This document shows positions 32,990 through 46,358 of a stretch of DNA of 64,000 nucleotides, in pieces (position 1 is the stretch's first letter; every line of letters begins with the position of its first letter). The notes under the pieces are model-generated. The model saw nothing but the letters and a program-made list of their open reading frames with translations. It ran no database searches and had not been told where the DNA came from. A program made the position numbers and the translations under genes. Source of the stretch: Marivita sp051859345 (GTDB lineage: Bacteria; Pseudomonadota; Alphaproteobacteria; Rhodobacterales; Rhodobacteraceae); the NCBI RefSeq assembly GCF_051859345.1, contig NZ_JBHYFV010000008.1, positions 62,001 to 126,000 on the forward strand, given 5' to 3'.

Positions 32990-34999
32990 TTACAGCGCCG
33001 TCGCCACGTCGTGACTGGCAATGCGGGGACGCCCGGTTGCCTCAACCACGATGCGTGCCTCGACAAACATCTCGCGGGCTTCGATTTCGACCCGCTTGAT
33101 GTCTCGCGACACACTGAGATGAACCGACGCAACGCCGGCCGTCTCCGCATCCGCCTGCGCCGCCGCCTTCAGGGTTGTCTCCAAAGCCGATAACGCGCTT
33201 TCTGCATCACCAAAGTCCTGCGGTACATCGCCAAGATGTGCCCGGAACAACCCCTCGGACGGGCATGTAACCATGCCTTCGCGGATCATCCGAACCCGCC
33301 CGGTGACCGCCCCGATCGCATTGGCCACATCCCCATGATCGGGCAACAAAGTTTCGGCATTCAGCCAAGCACCCACCGCCGGGTAGGTCACCCGCGCAGA
33401 CGCGCCCAAACCCACCACGGGCACGCCCAGCGCTGTTGTCATCCGCACAAGGCCCGGAACCTGACGCAATCCCCGATGCACAAGCGGATGGCGCGCTGCC
33501 GCTGACGGATCTTCTACCCCATCGGCCGCAAAACCCGCCTCCAAAAGTGCCGTTCCCGTCGCATCGGTCAACGCATCCGCCACCTGCCGCGCCATGTCCC
33601 GCGCGCTCTGGGCGTGCTTTTCGCCCGATCCGGATCGCTTGCGCGCCAAGAGCAACATCGCCTTTTCCGACGCAGTCGCGTCCCAATGTGTGAACATTCC
33701 CAACACATGCAGCGCATCTGTGGGCGTCGGTCCCGCCACCTGCACCAACCCGCGCGACACCAGAACCCGCAGCGCCTGCGCGTCCAGCCTGGAGGTCAGA
33801 ACCTCGGACAAGGGATGAACCACCTCTGTCACACGCGCCAGAACCGACCGCGCACGCTCGGACAATCCGACATCGTCCTGCCCCGCCACACGACGCACAA
33901 ACCGCGCATCATGCTCACCCGGCACAGCGCGGCTCAGTTGCGCATCAAGCGTCCGGTGAACGATCTCCGGCGCATCGCCCGCGATCAGGGCGACCGGTAG
34001 CGCGCGCCTTGGCCCCAGCGTCACACGGGTGTCCAACCCATGGGCTGCAAGGTGAACTTCACTGTCCCCCCCCAGACCATGTGTGCGCATGGCAACCGCC
34101 TCGACCATGGTGCGATGGGGACCAACCCGCGCGCCATCCGGGTCAATGACCGGCCGACCGTTCTGCATCAAGGCAATGTCGGTTGTCGTCCCACCGATAT
34201 CCGACACCAAAGCAGTCTCCGCCCCGGTCAGCCAGCGCGCCCCGACAATCGACGCCGCCGGGCCGCTCAGGATCGTCTCGATGGGCCGCTCCTGCGCCTG
34301 CGCCGCCGACATGAGCGCCCCATCGCCCCGCACCACCATCAGCGGCGCATCAATCCCAAGCTGGCGCAAGGCGCCCTCCGCGCGCCCGATCAAACGATGC
34401 GTCAGCCCGATCAGCCGGGCATTCAACAAGGCTGTCAAGGCCCGCTTCGGTCCGCCGAGTTTCGCAGAAAGCTCGTGTGAACAGGTCACTGGCTTGCCCG
34501 TCGCCGCCCTGACCACCTCTCGCGCCGCCACCTCATGGGCCGGGTTTCGCGTGCCAAACTGCGCCGCAATGGCAAAAGCCGACACGTCCTGCGCTGCAGC
34601 CCAATCCGTGATGGCTTTTGTATCCAAAGACGCCACTTCGGACCCGGCATGGGTGTGTCCCCCTGCGATCAGGAAAACCGGATCATCTGCCAATGCCTCG
34701 CGCAACCCCTGCGCCGCAAGATCCCGTTCCGCAAATCCGATATAGATCAGCGCAACCCGCGCGCCCTGCCCCTCGACCAGTGCATTGGTCGCCAGGGTTG
34801 TGGACAGCGATGCCAAGGCGATGTCAGACGGCGCTACGCCTGACGCGTCCAGAACCGCGCGCACCGCCTCGGACACACCCACAGCCAAATCATGGCGCGT
34901 GGTCAGTGCCTTGGCACTGGCGATGACCGACTCTTCGTCGCGCATCAGCACGGCATCGGTATAGGTGCCGCCGGTATCCACGCCCAACAATATCGCCAT
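32990..34999 (-). CDS. Hydantoinase/oxoprolinase family protein (HyuA-like)
   Basis: 669 residues. The N-terminal Hydant_A_N signature LLGVDTGGTYTDAVLM starts an ATPase-like fold; a second signature is VSDIGGTTTDIALMQNGRP in the middle, with DGARVGPHRTMVEAVAMRTHGLGGDS after it. Family members hydrolyse ATP to open cyclic amides such as hydantoins, 5-oxoproline, or to carboxylate acetone. The usual partner subunit HyuB is not present on either side. It ends 3 bp before the queG stop side, so these minus-strand genes may be co-transcribed. Substrate unknown. Confidence 0.85.
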   Translation of the reverse strand: MAILLGVDTGGTYTDAVLMRDEESVIASAKALTTRHDLAVGVSEAVRAVLDASGVAPSDIALASLSTTLATNALVEGQGARVALIYIGFAERDLAAQGLREALADDPVFLIAGGHTHAGSEVASLDTKAITDWAAAQDVSAFAIAAQFGTRNPAHEVAAREVVRAATGKPVTCSHELSAKLGGPKRALTALLNARLIGLTHRLIGRAEGALRQLGIDAPLMVVRGDGALMSAAQAQERPIETILSGPAASIVGARWLTGAETALVSDIGGTTTDIALMQNGRPVIDPDGARVGPHRTMVEAVAMRTHGLGGDSEVHLAAHGLDTRVTLGPRRALPVALIAGDAPEIVHRTLDAQLSRAVPGEHDARFVRRVAGQDDVGLSERARSVLARVTEVVHPLSEVLTSRLDAQALRVLVSRGLVQVAGPTPTDALHVLGMFTHWDATASEKAMLLLARKRSGSGEKHAQSARDMARQVADALTDATGTALLEAGFAADGVEDPSAAARHPLVHRGLRQVPGLVRMTTALGVPVVGLGASARVTYPAVGAWLNAETLLPDHGDVANAIGAVTGRVRMIREGMVTCPSEGLFRAHLGDVPQDFGDAESALSALETTLKAAAQADAETAGVASVHLSVSRDIKRVEIEAREMFVEARIVVEATGRPRIASHDVATAL

Positions 35000-35002
35000 C
35001 TG

Positions 35003-36025
35003 TTACCCTTGCAAAACCGCCCAGCGCGCCGCATCCGCGACCGTGGGATCCGGATCATCCGTCAATCCCTGCGCGACGGACCGCAGCCGCGCGGACCCGG
35101 AATTGCCAATCGCATAAAGCACGTTGCGAACAAAGCGGTTTCGACCGATCCGCTTGATGGGCGATCCCGAAAAACGCGCCCGGAACGCCGCATCGTCCAA
35201 ACCGGCAAGCTCGGCCAGGTCCGGAGCTTTCAAATCGTCGCGCGCATGATATCTGGTTTCTGAGGCACGTTGCGCGAACTTGTTCCACGGGCAGACCGCC
35301 AGACAATCGTCACACCCATAGATCCGGTTCCCCATCAGCCCGCGCAGATCTTCATCCACTGGGCCATGATGTTCGATTGTCAGGTAGGAAATGCAGCGCC
35401 GCGCGTCCAACTGGTAGGGCGCGGGAAAGGCATCGGTCGGGCAGACATCCAGACAGGCCCGGCACGATCCGCAATGATCCACCTCTGCAGCATCGGGCGT
35501 CAGGTCAAGCGTCGTGAACACCGATCCGATAAAGAACCACGACCCAAGATCGCGCGACACCAGATTGGTATGCTTGCCCTGCCAACCAAGCCCGGCCGCC
35601 TGACCCAAAGCCTTTTCAGGCACCGGGGCGGTGTCGACAAACACTTTCACCTCGCCGCCGACCTGCTCGATCAACCACCGCGCCAAGCGCTTGAGCCTCT
35701 TCTTGACGACATCATGGTAATCGCGGTTCTGCGCATAGACGGAAATCGCCGCCTGCTCACGCTGCTCCAGCACCTCCAGCGGATCCTGCTCCGGCCCATA
35801 GGTCTCGGCCAGCATGATCACCGATTTCGCCTCGGGCCAAAGCACCTGTGGCGCGGCGCGCCAAGGGGCGCGGTCTTCCAGCCAGCCCATTTGCCCGTGA
35901 TACCCCTTGTCAAGAAACGCGCGCAGCCGCGTGGGCATCTCGGGCACATCCCACGGCCGACAGATGCGACAGGCCGAAAACCCTTCAGCCAGAGCCTGTG
36001 ATTTGATCCGGGCCGTCAGGTCCAT
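35003..36025 (-). CDS. queG: Epoxyqueuosine reductase
   Basis: 340 residues from the ATG at 36025. QueG features include RDYHDVVKKRLKRLARWL, FVDTAPVPEKALGQAAGLGW and two 4Fe-4S ferredoxin-type loops: CGSCRACLDVCPTDAF and CDDCLAVCPWN. A C-terminal HEAT-like segment (VRNVLYAIGNSGSARL) follows. It reduces epoxyqueuosine to queuosine in tRNA, with cobalamin and Fe-S clusters. It lies directly upstream of the HyuA-like gene (3 bp) and downstream of the GST gene. Confidence 0.94.
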   Translation of the reverse strand: MDLTARIKSQALAEGFSACRICRPWDVPEMPTRLRAFLDKGYHGQMGWLEDRAPWRAAPQVLWPEAKSVIMLAETYGPEQDPLEVLEQREQAAISVYAQNRDYHDVVKKRLKRLARWLIEQVGGEVKVFVDTAPVPEKALGQAAGLGWQGKHTNLVSRDLGSWFFIGSVFTTLDLTPDAAEVDHCGSCRACLDVCPTDAFPAPYQLDARRCISYLTIEHHGPVDEDLRGLMGNRIYGCDDCLAVCPWNKFAQRASETRYHARDDLKAPDLAELAGLDDAAFRARFSGSPIKRIGRNRFVRNVLYAIGNSGSARLRSVAQGLTDDPDPTVADAARWAVLQG

Positions 36026-36067
36026 CCCCGCCCCCAACTTCTTCTTTTTCCAAATATGCCGGGGAGT

Positions 36068-36087
36068 GTGAGGGGCTGGCCCCTCAC
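36068..36087 (-). terminator. Hairpin after the GST gene
   Basis: GTGAGGGGC and GCCCCTCAC are separated by two bases, in the spacer between the GST stop and the queG start. No clear T tract follows. It stands next to a copy of the CAAATA motif (36039-36064). Confidence 0.4.
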
Positions 36088-36100
36088 TCCAACGCCGGGA

Positions 36101-36766
36101 TCAGAAATCCAGATCGGCATAATGCGGAGGCTGAGGAAAGCCCGGCACCTGATCTGCCAAAATCGACCGGAACGCCGGGCGCGATTTGATCTTGGCATAC
36201 CAATCCTTGACCGCATCACTGCGGTTCCAGTCCACATCGCGGATGTAATCCAGTGACGACAGATGCGCCGCCGCTGCAAAATCCGCCAGCGTCATCGTAT
36301 CACCCGCAAGCCAGCGCCGATGGTCCAGCAACCATGCCATGTAATCCAGATGATACTTGATCGCCTTGGCCCCGGATTTCACGTTGCCGCTGTCGGGAAA
36401 CCCCTGCTTGGTGACCTTCTTGTTGACCCGCTCGTACAAGAGCTTGGACGTCACTTCGTTGTGGAACTTGTCATCGAACCAGCCCACCAGGCGCCGCACC
36501 TCGTAGCGCGCCTCGGACGAGCGTGGCATCAGCGGCGGTTCGGGATATTTCTCTTCGAGATACTCGCAGATCGCCGCACTTTCGGCCATCGTGCGCCCGT
36601 CGATCTTGAGAACCGGCACCTTGGCGGCCGGGTTGCGACGCAGGAAATCCGGGTCTTTTTCCCAGTACCGCTCCTCGATCAACTCGCACTCGATCTTCTT
36701 TTCCGCAAGGCTCAGGCGCACCTTCCGGCAGAACGGTGACAGCGGAACATGATACAGTTTGGCCAT
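36101..36766 (-). CDS. Glutathione S-transferase family protein
   Basis: 221 residues from the ATG at 36766 (MAKLYHVPLSPFCRKVRL). The N-terminal thioredoxin-like domain has the SPFCRKVR start and AAKVPVLKIDGRTMAESAAI glutathione-binding segment; the helical C-terminal domain contains WLAGDTMTLADFAAAAHLSSL, with the conserved N-capping region. Reaction unknown: conjugation, reduction or a stringent-starvation-like role are all possible. The gene precedes queG in the same direction. Confidence 0.88.
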   Translation of the reverse strand: MAKLYHVPLSPFCRKVRLSLAEKKIECELIEERYWEKDPDFLRRNPAAKVPVLKIDGRTMAESAAICEYLEEKYPEPPLMPRSSEARYEVRRLVGWFDDKFHNEVTSKLLYERVNKKVTKQGFPDSGNVKSGAKAIKYHLDYMAWLLDHRRWLAGDTMTLADFAAAAHLSSLDYIRDVDWNRSDAVKDWYAKIKSRPAFRSILADQVPGFPQPPHYADLDF

Positions 36767-36888
36767 GCGAAACGGGTCCCGGGGATGGTGGTGATTGTAT
36801 CCTCTAATTGCCGCGATCCGCATCGCAATACAATGGTCCGCATGTGGTTTAATCCCGACCGCGCGGTTTTCGTCTCATCCCTGCGGGC

Positions 36889-37701
36889 TCAGTCCTGGAA
36901 ACACGAGGCCCGCCCATCCTGATTGATGGTCTCGGCCCCGGCCCGGATCGAGCGCGCCCTTTGATCGACAAAACCACTGGGCTGAGAGGCGGACCGCGTC
37001 TTCGGAGACGGCAACACCGCCGCCAGTCGCGCCGCCTGCAACGCGGTCAGATCGCGCGCATCCACGCCGAAATAATGCACCGCTGCCGCCTCCACGCCGA
37101 ACACACCTTCATCAAACTCGGCCACGTTCAGATACAGCTCAAGCAAACGTCGCTTGGAATACATCGCTTCGGCAACAGGAGTCAGCACGGCCTCCAGGCC
37201 TTTGCGCACCCATGACCGCTGCTGCCAGAGGAACACGTTCTTCACCACCTGCTGAGAAATCGTCGACGCGCCACGGGCGCCACCAGCCTCGATCGCGGCC
37301 TGAATCGCTTCGACGTCAAAGCCCCAGTGCAGACAGAAATTGGCATCCTCAGCTGCCACCGCCGACCGGAACATCACCGGCGCGATCTGCTCTGCATCGA
37401 CCCAGATGTGATCCACAGGGGCGCCCAGCCGACGCCCTTCGGACCACATGGTATGGGTCGTGGGCGGGTTCAACACACCGAACACGGCAACCACAGCCAA
37501 CACCAGAACCACCAGCGCAAATGCCGTGCGGATGCTCCACCTGGCCAGCCAGCGATAGGGCGCAAGGATTCGGTCCACGAGGGACGGTTCCTTGGACTTG
37601 CGCATGCGTTTGGGCTTCGGCTTGTCCAGCCGGGGTCCCTGTTGCGGCGTCGATTTGGGTTTACTGCCTGCCATTGCAGGCACATTAGGCGTAACCGCCA
37701 T
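36889..37701 (-). CDS. mtgA: Monofunctional biosynthetic peptidoglycan transglycosylase
   Basis: 270 residues if started at 37701; an ATG at 37674 (MAGSKPK) is an equal candidate, and neither has a strong ribosome site. A basic N-terminus is followed by a membrane anchor (TAFALVVLVLAVVAVFGVL), then the GT51 domain: SAVAAEDANFCLHWGFD with the catalytic Glu, GGARGASTISQQVVKNVFLW, and KRRLLELYLNVAEFDEG. It polymerises lipid II into glycan strands. No transpeptidase domain. Confidence 0.93.
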   Translation of the reverse strand: MAVTPNVPAMAGSKPKSTPQQGPRLDKPKPKRMRKSKEPSLVDRILAPYRWLARWSIRTAFALVVLVLAVVAVFGVLNPPTTHTMWSEGRRLGAPVDHIWVDAEQIAPVMFRSAVAAEDANFCLHWGFDVEAIQAAIEAGGARGASTISQQVVKNVFLWQQRSWVRKGLEAVLTPVAEAMYSKRRLLELYLNVAEFDEGVFGVEAAAVHYFGVDARDLTALQAARLAAVLPSPKTRSASQPSGFVDQRARSIRAGAETINQDGRASCFQD

Positions 37702-37840
37702 CCAAGAAAACATCCCTCACTGTTCGCGTGTCCGAAATGCGATACCGGGAAAATTCGGTCCCCCCGCGGCACAGCTATGGCAAAACCATGAAAGCTTTAC
37801 GTTTCGCCAGGCCTCCGCGACGCCAAAGGCGCGGAAAACA

Positions 37841-37868
37841 AAAAGCCCGGCAGTGCGGCCGGGCTTTT
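37841..37868 (-). terminator. Rho-independent terminator of gltB
   Basis: AAAAGCCCGGC and GCCGGGCTTTT form an 11-bp stem with a six-base loop. Read on the minus strand, the second arm runs into TTTTTGTTTT. It lies 20 bp after the gltB stop. Confidence 0.88.
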
Positions 37869-37888
37869 CGCTTTGTCCTGATGTCAGA

Positions 37889-42423
<4,535 letters not shown>

Positions 42424-42427
<4 letters not shown>

Positions 42428-42858
42428 GGCTTCGTTCCTTCCACAAACGCCGCAAATCCTGCTTCGACTTCGGCTTTGGTTTTGGTCTCGTGATCCCCGG
42501 CAAAGGCGTAGCCATCGGGTTTCACATCAATGTAGATTTCAGTCTCAAGCTTCAGGCCGCCTGCATCATCCACAAGCCCGGCCGACACACTGTAATAGTC
42601 GTGACCGGGAATCGTCAGATGATACCAAAGCGTTGTCCCGCATGTGTCGCACCAGGCCCGCTCCGCCCAATCCGATGACGTGTAATTCTTGACCGGCCCG
42701 TCGGCTTTCAACGATCCCGGCTTCGCATCGATCTCGAGAAACGCGCTTCCGGTCCATCGACGACACATTTCACAATGGCACGCACCCAGTTTCGGCGCGA
42801 TCGGTTCGAACGTGACCGTGACAGCCCCACACAGACACTGGCCCGCAAGCTGGCTCAT
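42424..42858 (-). CDS. GFA-family zinc protein inside the glutamate synthase operon
   Basis: 144 residues. Zinc ligands of the GFA (glutathione-dependent formaldehyde-activating) family are in GQCLCGAVTV, ACHCEMCRRWTGSAF and WCDTCGTTLWYH. The family includes S-(hydroxymethyl)glutathione synthase-like proteins and many of unknown function. Both ends overlap neighbours by ATGA: gltD upstream and gltB downstream. The arrangement implies co-expression with glutamate synthase; a mechanistic link is unproven. Confidence 0.88.
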
Positions 42859-44288
42859 TCGGCCGCAACGGCGCTCGCGCCGTTCAACTGCTGAAGCACC
42901 GCGTCGGCGCAGTCACGCCCATCGCGAATCGCCCAGACAACCAACGAGGCGCCACGCACGATATCGCCCACGGCGTACACACCCGGCAGCGCGGTTGCGC
43001 CTGTGGTAAACTCGGCCTTGATGGTCCCCCAACGGGTCACCTGAAGTTCTGGCACACCCCAAAGGGTCGGCAGTTCTTCCGGCTCGAACCCAAGCGCCTT
43101 GATCACCAGATCGGCAGGCTCAACGTAGTCCGATCCCTCGATCAGTTCGGGCATCTGACGGCCCGTGGCGTCGGGCAGACCCAGACGCATCCGTTGGACC
43201 ATCACACCTTCAACCGGCTCACCGATAAAGCCCTTGGGCGCGGTCAGCCATTCGAACTGCACGCCCTCTTCCTCGGCATTCTGCACCTCGCGCTGCGATC
43301 CGGGCATGTTGGCGCGATCACGACGGTAGAGGCATTTCACCGATGTGGCCCCCTGACGGATCGCAGTCCGCACGCAGTCCATCGCAGTGTCGCCACCACC
43401 GATGACCACAACACGCTTGCCCTCGGCATTCAACTCTCCGCTGTCGAACTCGGCAACCTCGTCGCCAAAGCTCTTGCGGTTGGAGGCAGTCAGGAAATCA
43501 AGCGCCTTCACGATGCCGCTGGCCCCCGAACCGGGCCCACCCAGATCGCGCGACTTGTAAACGCCGGTTGCGATAATCACCGCGTCGTGCTGTTCGCGAA
43601 TGTCCTCGAACGACATGTCCTCGCCGATATTGCAGTTCAGAACAAAGCGCACACCGCCCTTTTCCAGCTGCTCATTACGGCGCATGACAACCGGCTTCTC
43701 AAGCTTGAAGCCCGGAATGCCATAGGTCAAAAGACCGCCCGCGCGGTCATAGCGATCATAGACCGTGACCTGCACACCCTGACGGCGCAGCACGTCGGCA
43801 GCGGCCAGACCGCCTGGGCCCGCGCCAATAACCGCCACGCTTTCCTTGCGTTCCCGTGCGGGTTTGATCGGCTTGACCCAACCCTTGTCCCACGCGGTAT
43901 CGGTGATGTATTTCTCGACCGCGCCGATGGTGACGGTGCCATGACCCGACTTTTCGATTACGCAATTGCCTTCACACAGCCGATCCTGCGGGCAGATGCG
44001 ACCACAGATTTCAGGGAAGGTGTTGGTGGCCTGGCTGACCTCGTAGGCTTCCTGCAACCGCCCTTCCGCAGTCAGGCGCAACCAGTCAGGAATGTTGTTG
44101 TGCAACGGACAATGCGTCTGGCAATAGGGCACGCCGCACTGCGAACAGCGGCTGGACTGCTCCTTGGCCTTGGCGTCTGCGTATTCCGCGTAAATCTCGT
44201 GGAAGTCCTCGCGCCGCTGATCCGCTCCGCGCTTTGTGGGCATGTCGCGTGCAACCTGCACGAACTTCAACATTGGCTGCTTTGCCAT
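42855..44288 (-). CDS. gltD: Glutamate synthase small subunit
   Basis: 477 residues from the ATG at 44288, with AAGGA about nine bases upstream. The N-terminal Fe-S region has CSQCGVPYCQTHCPLHNNIP and CGRICPQDRLCEGNC. FAD and NADPH folds follow (VAVIGAGPGGLAAADVL; RVVVIGGGDTAMDCVRTAI). It feeds electrons from NADPH to GltB. First gene of gltD-gfa-gltB. The 220-bp upstream region shared with uppP carries three inverted repeats. Confidence 0.95.
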   Translation of the reverse strand: MAKQPMLKFVQVARDMPTKRGADQRREDFHEIYAEYADAKAKEQSSRCSQCGVPYCQTHCPLHNNIPDWLRLTAEGRLQEAYEVSQATNTFPEICGRICPQDRLCEGNCVIEKSGHGTVTIGAVEKYITDTAWDKGWVKPIKPARERKESVAVIGAGPGGLAAADVLRRQGVQVTVYDRYDRAGGLLTYGIPGFKLEKPVVMRRNEQLEKGGVRFVLNCNIGEDMSFEDIREQHDAVIIATGVYKSRDLGGPGSGASGIVKALDFLTASNRKSFGDEVAEFDSGELNAEGKRVVVIGGGDTAMDCVRTAIRQGATSVKCLYRRDRANMPGSQREVQNAEEEGVQFEWLTAPKGFIGEPVEGVMVQRMRLGLPDATGRQMPELIEGSDYVEPADLVIKALGFEPEELPTLWGVPELQVTRWGTIKAEFTTGATALPGVYAVGDIVRGASLVVWAIRDGRDCADAVLQQLNGASAVAAE

Positions 44289-44374
44289 GACTCGCGTCCT
44301 TCCCTGCCTGTTGTCGCGTCTGATTATAGAAGACCAGCGCGAAAGAAAAGTCACTTATACTGACCTATTTTTCG

Positions 44375-44446
44375 GATTTTTGCCACCTTCACGCAAAAAT
44401 CATGCTGCAATGCAGCTATTTTAGGTCCGATTCGGACCTAAAATAG
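44375..44446. promoter_or_regulatory. Three inverted repeats between gltD and uppP
   Basis: In the 220-bp divergent spacer: GATTTTTGC..GCAAAAATC (44375-44401), GCTGCA-a-TGCAGC (44404-44416), and a 15-bp-arm repeat CTATTTTAGGTCCGA-t-TCGGACCTAAAATAG (44416-44446). The last is long enough to form a cruciform or a strong hairpin. No T tract follows it on either strand. It could be an operator for gltD or uppP or part of a leader RNA. Confidence 0.55.
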
Positions 44447-44508
44447 AGCTTTCCCTTGGTTTTTATGGCTTTATACCGATTGCCGAACTTGGACCCGGAC
44501 GGCGACAC

Positions 44509-45312
44509 ATGGCCCTGACCCATTTGCTTATCTTGGCTTTGATTCAGGGCGTTACCGAATTTTTGCCGATTTCATCCTCTGGCCACTTGATTCTCCTCCC
44601 GAATCTGACCGGCATGGCGGATCAGGGACAGGCTCTGGATGTGGCTGTACATGTCGGCACATTGTTCGCGGTCATCCTCTACTTCTGGTCCGACGTCCGG
44701 GTCGTCATCGCGGGATTGGGACGCCTGATCAAAGGCCGCATCGACACGCAAGGCGCGTTCTGGGCTCTCAGCCTGATCATCGCAACAGTCCCGGTGATCC
44801 TGTTTGGCCTCGCGCTCAATCTGTCGGGGTATAATGACCTGCTGCGTTCGACCGCCGTTATCGGCTGGACGATGCTGGTCTTCGGCATCGTGCTTTATTG
44901 GGCAGACCAGACCGGCACCGCCGAGAAACGCGCGGCGCATTGGGGACTCAAGGATGCCGTCATCATGGGATTGTGTCAGGCCATCGCCCTGATCCCCGGA
45001 ACGTCACGATCCGGCATCACCATTACGGCAGGTCGCAAACTTGGCTATGACCGCGAAAGCGCGGCGCGGCTGTCGATGCTGATGTCGATCCCAACCATCA
45101 TGGCCTCGGGACTGCTGCTTGGACTGGACGTGGTGCAAGCGGCGGATATGTCGATCGCCCGCGACGCAGGCATCGCCGCCGTATTTGCGTTTCTCGCAGC
45201 GCTTGTTGCACTGACCCTGATGATGCGCCTGCTCAAATCGGTAAGCTTCACGCCCTATGTGATCTATCGCGTGATCCTTGGCGTGATCCTTCTGGTCATC
45301 GCCTACACCTGA
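44509..45312 (+). CDS. uppP: Undecaprenyl-diphosphatase
   Basis: 267 residues, eight-helix membrane protein. Motifs are ALIQGVTEFLPISSSGHLIL at the start and ALIPGTSRSGITITAGR in the middle, with the GxxPGTSRSG and EFLPISSSGH active-site repeats. It dephosphorylates undecaprenyl diphosphate to recycle the lipid carrier for peptidoglycan and confers bacitracin tolerance when overproduced. Divergent from gltD, convergent with rlmH. Confidence 0.95.
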   Translation: MALTHLLILALIQGVTEFLPISSSGHLILLPNLTGMADQGQALDVAVHVGTLFAVILYFWSDVRVVIAGLGRLIKGRIDTQGAFWALSLIIATVPVILFGLALNLSGYNDLLRSTAVIGWTMLVFGIVLYWADQTGTAEKRAAHWGLKDAVIMGLCQAIALIPGTSRSGITITAGRKLGYDRESAARLSMLMSIPTIMASGLLLGLDVVQAADMSIARDAGIAAVFAFLAALVALTLMMRLLKSVSFTPYVIYRVILGVILLVIAYT

Positions 45313-45348
45313 TCATCCCGCGCCCCCTTTCGGTCACCTGAAAGCGTC

Positions 45349-45364
45349 GATGCGTCAACGCGTC
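45349..45364. repeat. 16-bp palindrome near the uppP/rlmH convergent end
   Basis: GATGCGT-CA-ACGCGTC, nearly self-complementary (one mismatch), located 1 bp after the rlmH stop. It differs by one base from 57438-57453. It may be part of a gene-end repeat family. Confidence 0.5.
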
Positions 45365-45365
45365 G

Positions 45366-45839
45366 TCACTCCCGATGATACGGCGACCCCGCCACAATCG
45401 ACGCGGCCCGATAAAGCTGTTCCGCAATCATCACCCGGACCAGCTTGTGCGGCCACACCATCTTTCCCAAGGACAGCAGGACATCCGCCTCCTGGCGCAG
45501 CGACGGATCAATCCCGTCCGCCCCGCCAATGACAAACGTCACATCAGAACGCCCCTGATCGGCCCACCCCTGCAACTTTTTCGCAAAATCCGGCGAAGAC
45601 ATCACGGTCCCGCGCTCATCAAGACAAACGATCAGGGATCCCGTGGGAATGGACGACCGCAAAAGCACCGCTTCCGCCGCCATCCCACCATTCTTCTTGT
45701 CCTCAACCTCGGTCTCGCCCTCGAAACGCCAGCCAAGGCCGCGTCCTGTCTGGCCGAACCGGGACAGGTAGTCGTCTACCAGCGCGCGTTCTTCCGAGCG
45801 GCCGGCAAGCCGCCCCACCGCGCGAAGATGCACCCGCAT
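45366..45839 (-). CDS. rlmH: 23S rRNA (pseudouridine(1915)-N(3))-methyltransferase
   Basis: 157 residues. SPOUT methyltransferase hallmarks are LDERGTVMSSPDFAKKL, FVIGGADGIDPSLRQ and the C-terminal LVRVMIAEQLYRAASIVAGSPYHRE knot. It methylates pseudouridine 1915 in the 23S rRNA of assembled 70S ribosomes. It follows rsfS with a 1-bp gap; the rsfS-rlmH pair is conserved across bacteria. Confidence 0.95.
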   Translation of the reverse strand: MRVHLRAVGRLAGRSEERALVDDYLSRFGQTGRGLGWRFEGETEVEDKKNGGMAAEAVLLRSSIPTGSLIVCLDERGTVMSSPDFAKKLQGWADQGRSDVTFVIGGADGIDPSLRQEADVLLSLGKMVWPHKLVRVMIAEQLYRAASIVAGSPYHRE

Positions 45840-45840
45840 C

Positions 45841-46206
45841 CTAGTTGGTCAGGGCCGCCCCTGCCGGGAGCCACATCTTTTCCAACTGGTAAAATTCGCG
45901 CACTTCGGGACGGAAAATGTGAACGATGACATCCCCCGTATCGATCAGCACCCAATCGCCGGTTTCCTTGCCCTCGACCTTGGACAGGATGCCGCGTTCG
46001 GACTTGAGCATATCCACCAGCTTTTCGGCCAGTGCCGAGACCTGCCGGCTCGAGCGACCCGAGCAGACAACCATGTAATCGCCAATCGACGTCTTTCCGC
46101 GCAGGTCGATCTGCACAACGTCTTCAGCCTTGTTTTCGTTAAGTTCCGCAAGGATTGCCGCGAGCGTCGCGTCGCTGGCTGATCCGTTTCCGGGCGTGCC
46201 GATCAT
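45841..46206 (-). CDS. rsfS: Ribosomal silencing factor
   Basis: 121 residues from the ATG at 46206; a GTG at 46236 would add ten residues. RsfS/DUF143 signatures: NKAEDVVQIDLRGKTSIGDY, CSGRSSRQVSALAEKL, GDWVLIDTGDVIVHIF and FYQLEKMW. It binds ribosomal protein L14 and blocks subunit joining when nutrients are low. Operon with rlmH. Confidence 0.95.
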   Translation of the reverse strand: MIGTPGNGSASDATLAAILAELNENKAEDVVQIDLRGKTSIGDYMVVCSGRSSRQVSALAEKLVDMLKSERGILSKVEGKETGDWVLIDTGDVIVHIFRPEVREFYQLEKMWLPAGAALTN

Positions 46207-46358
46207 TGGCAGACCCCCGTCAGTGGCATGCACCACATCCGATTGAAGAGACAGGACATCGTCCTCCTAAGTATAAACGCCGTTCCGCCCCGGCGCTGGG
46301 TAAAGTAAAAATAACACTGCATCGGTAAATTCTCAATGACCCCCGATAAAATTGGCAA

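Noticed and set aside
36833..36922. 29-codon plus-strand frame overlapping the 3' end of mtgA
   Set aside because: No ribosome site, overlaps a supported gene and shows no motif.
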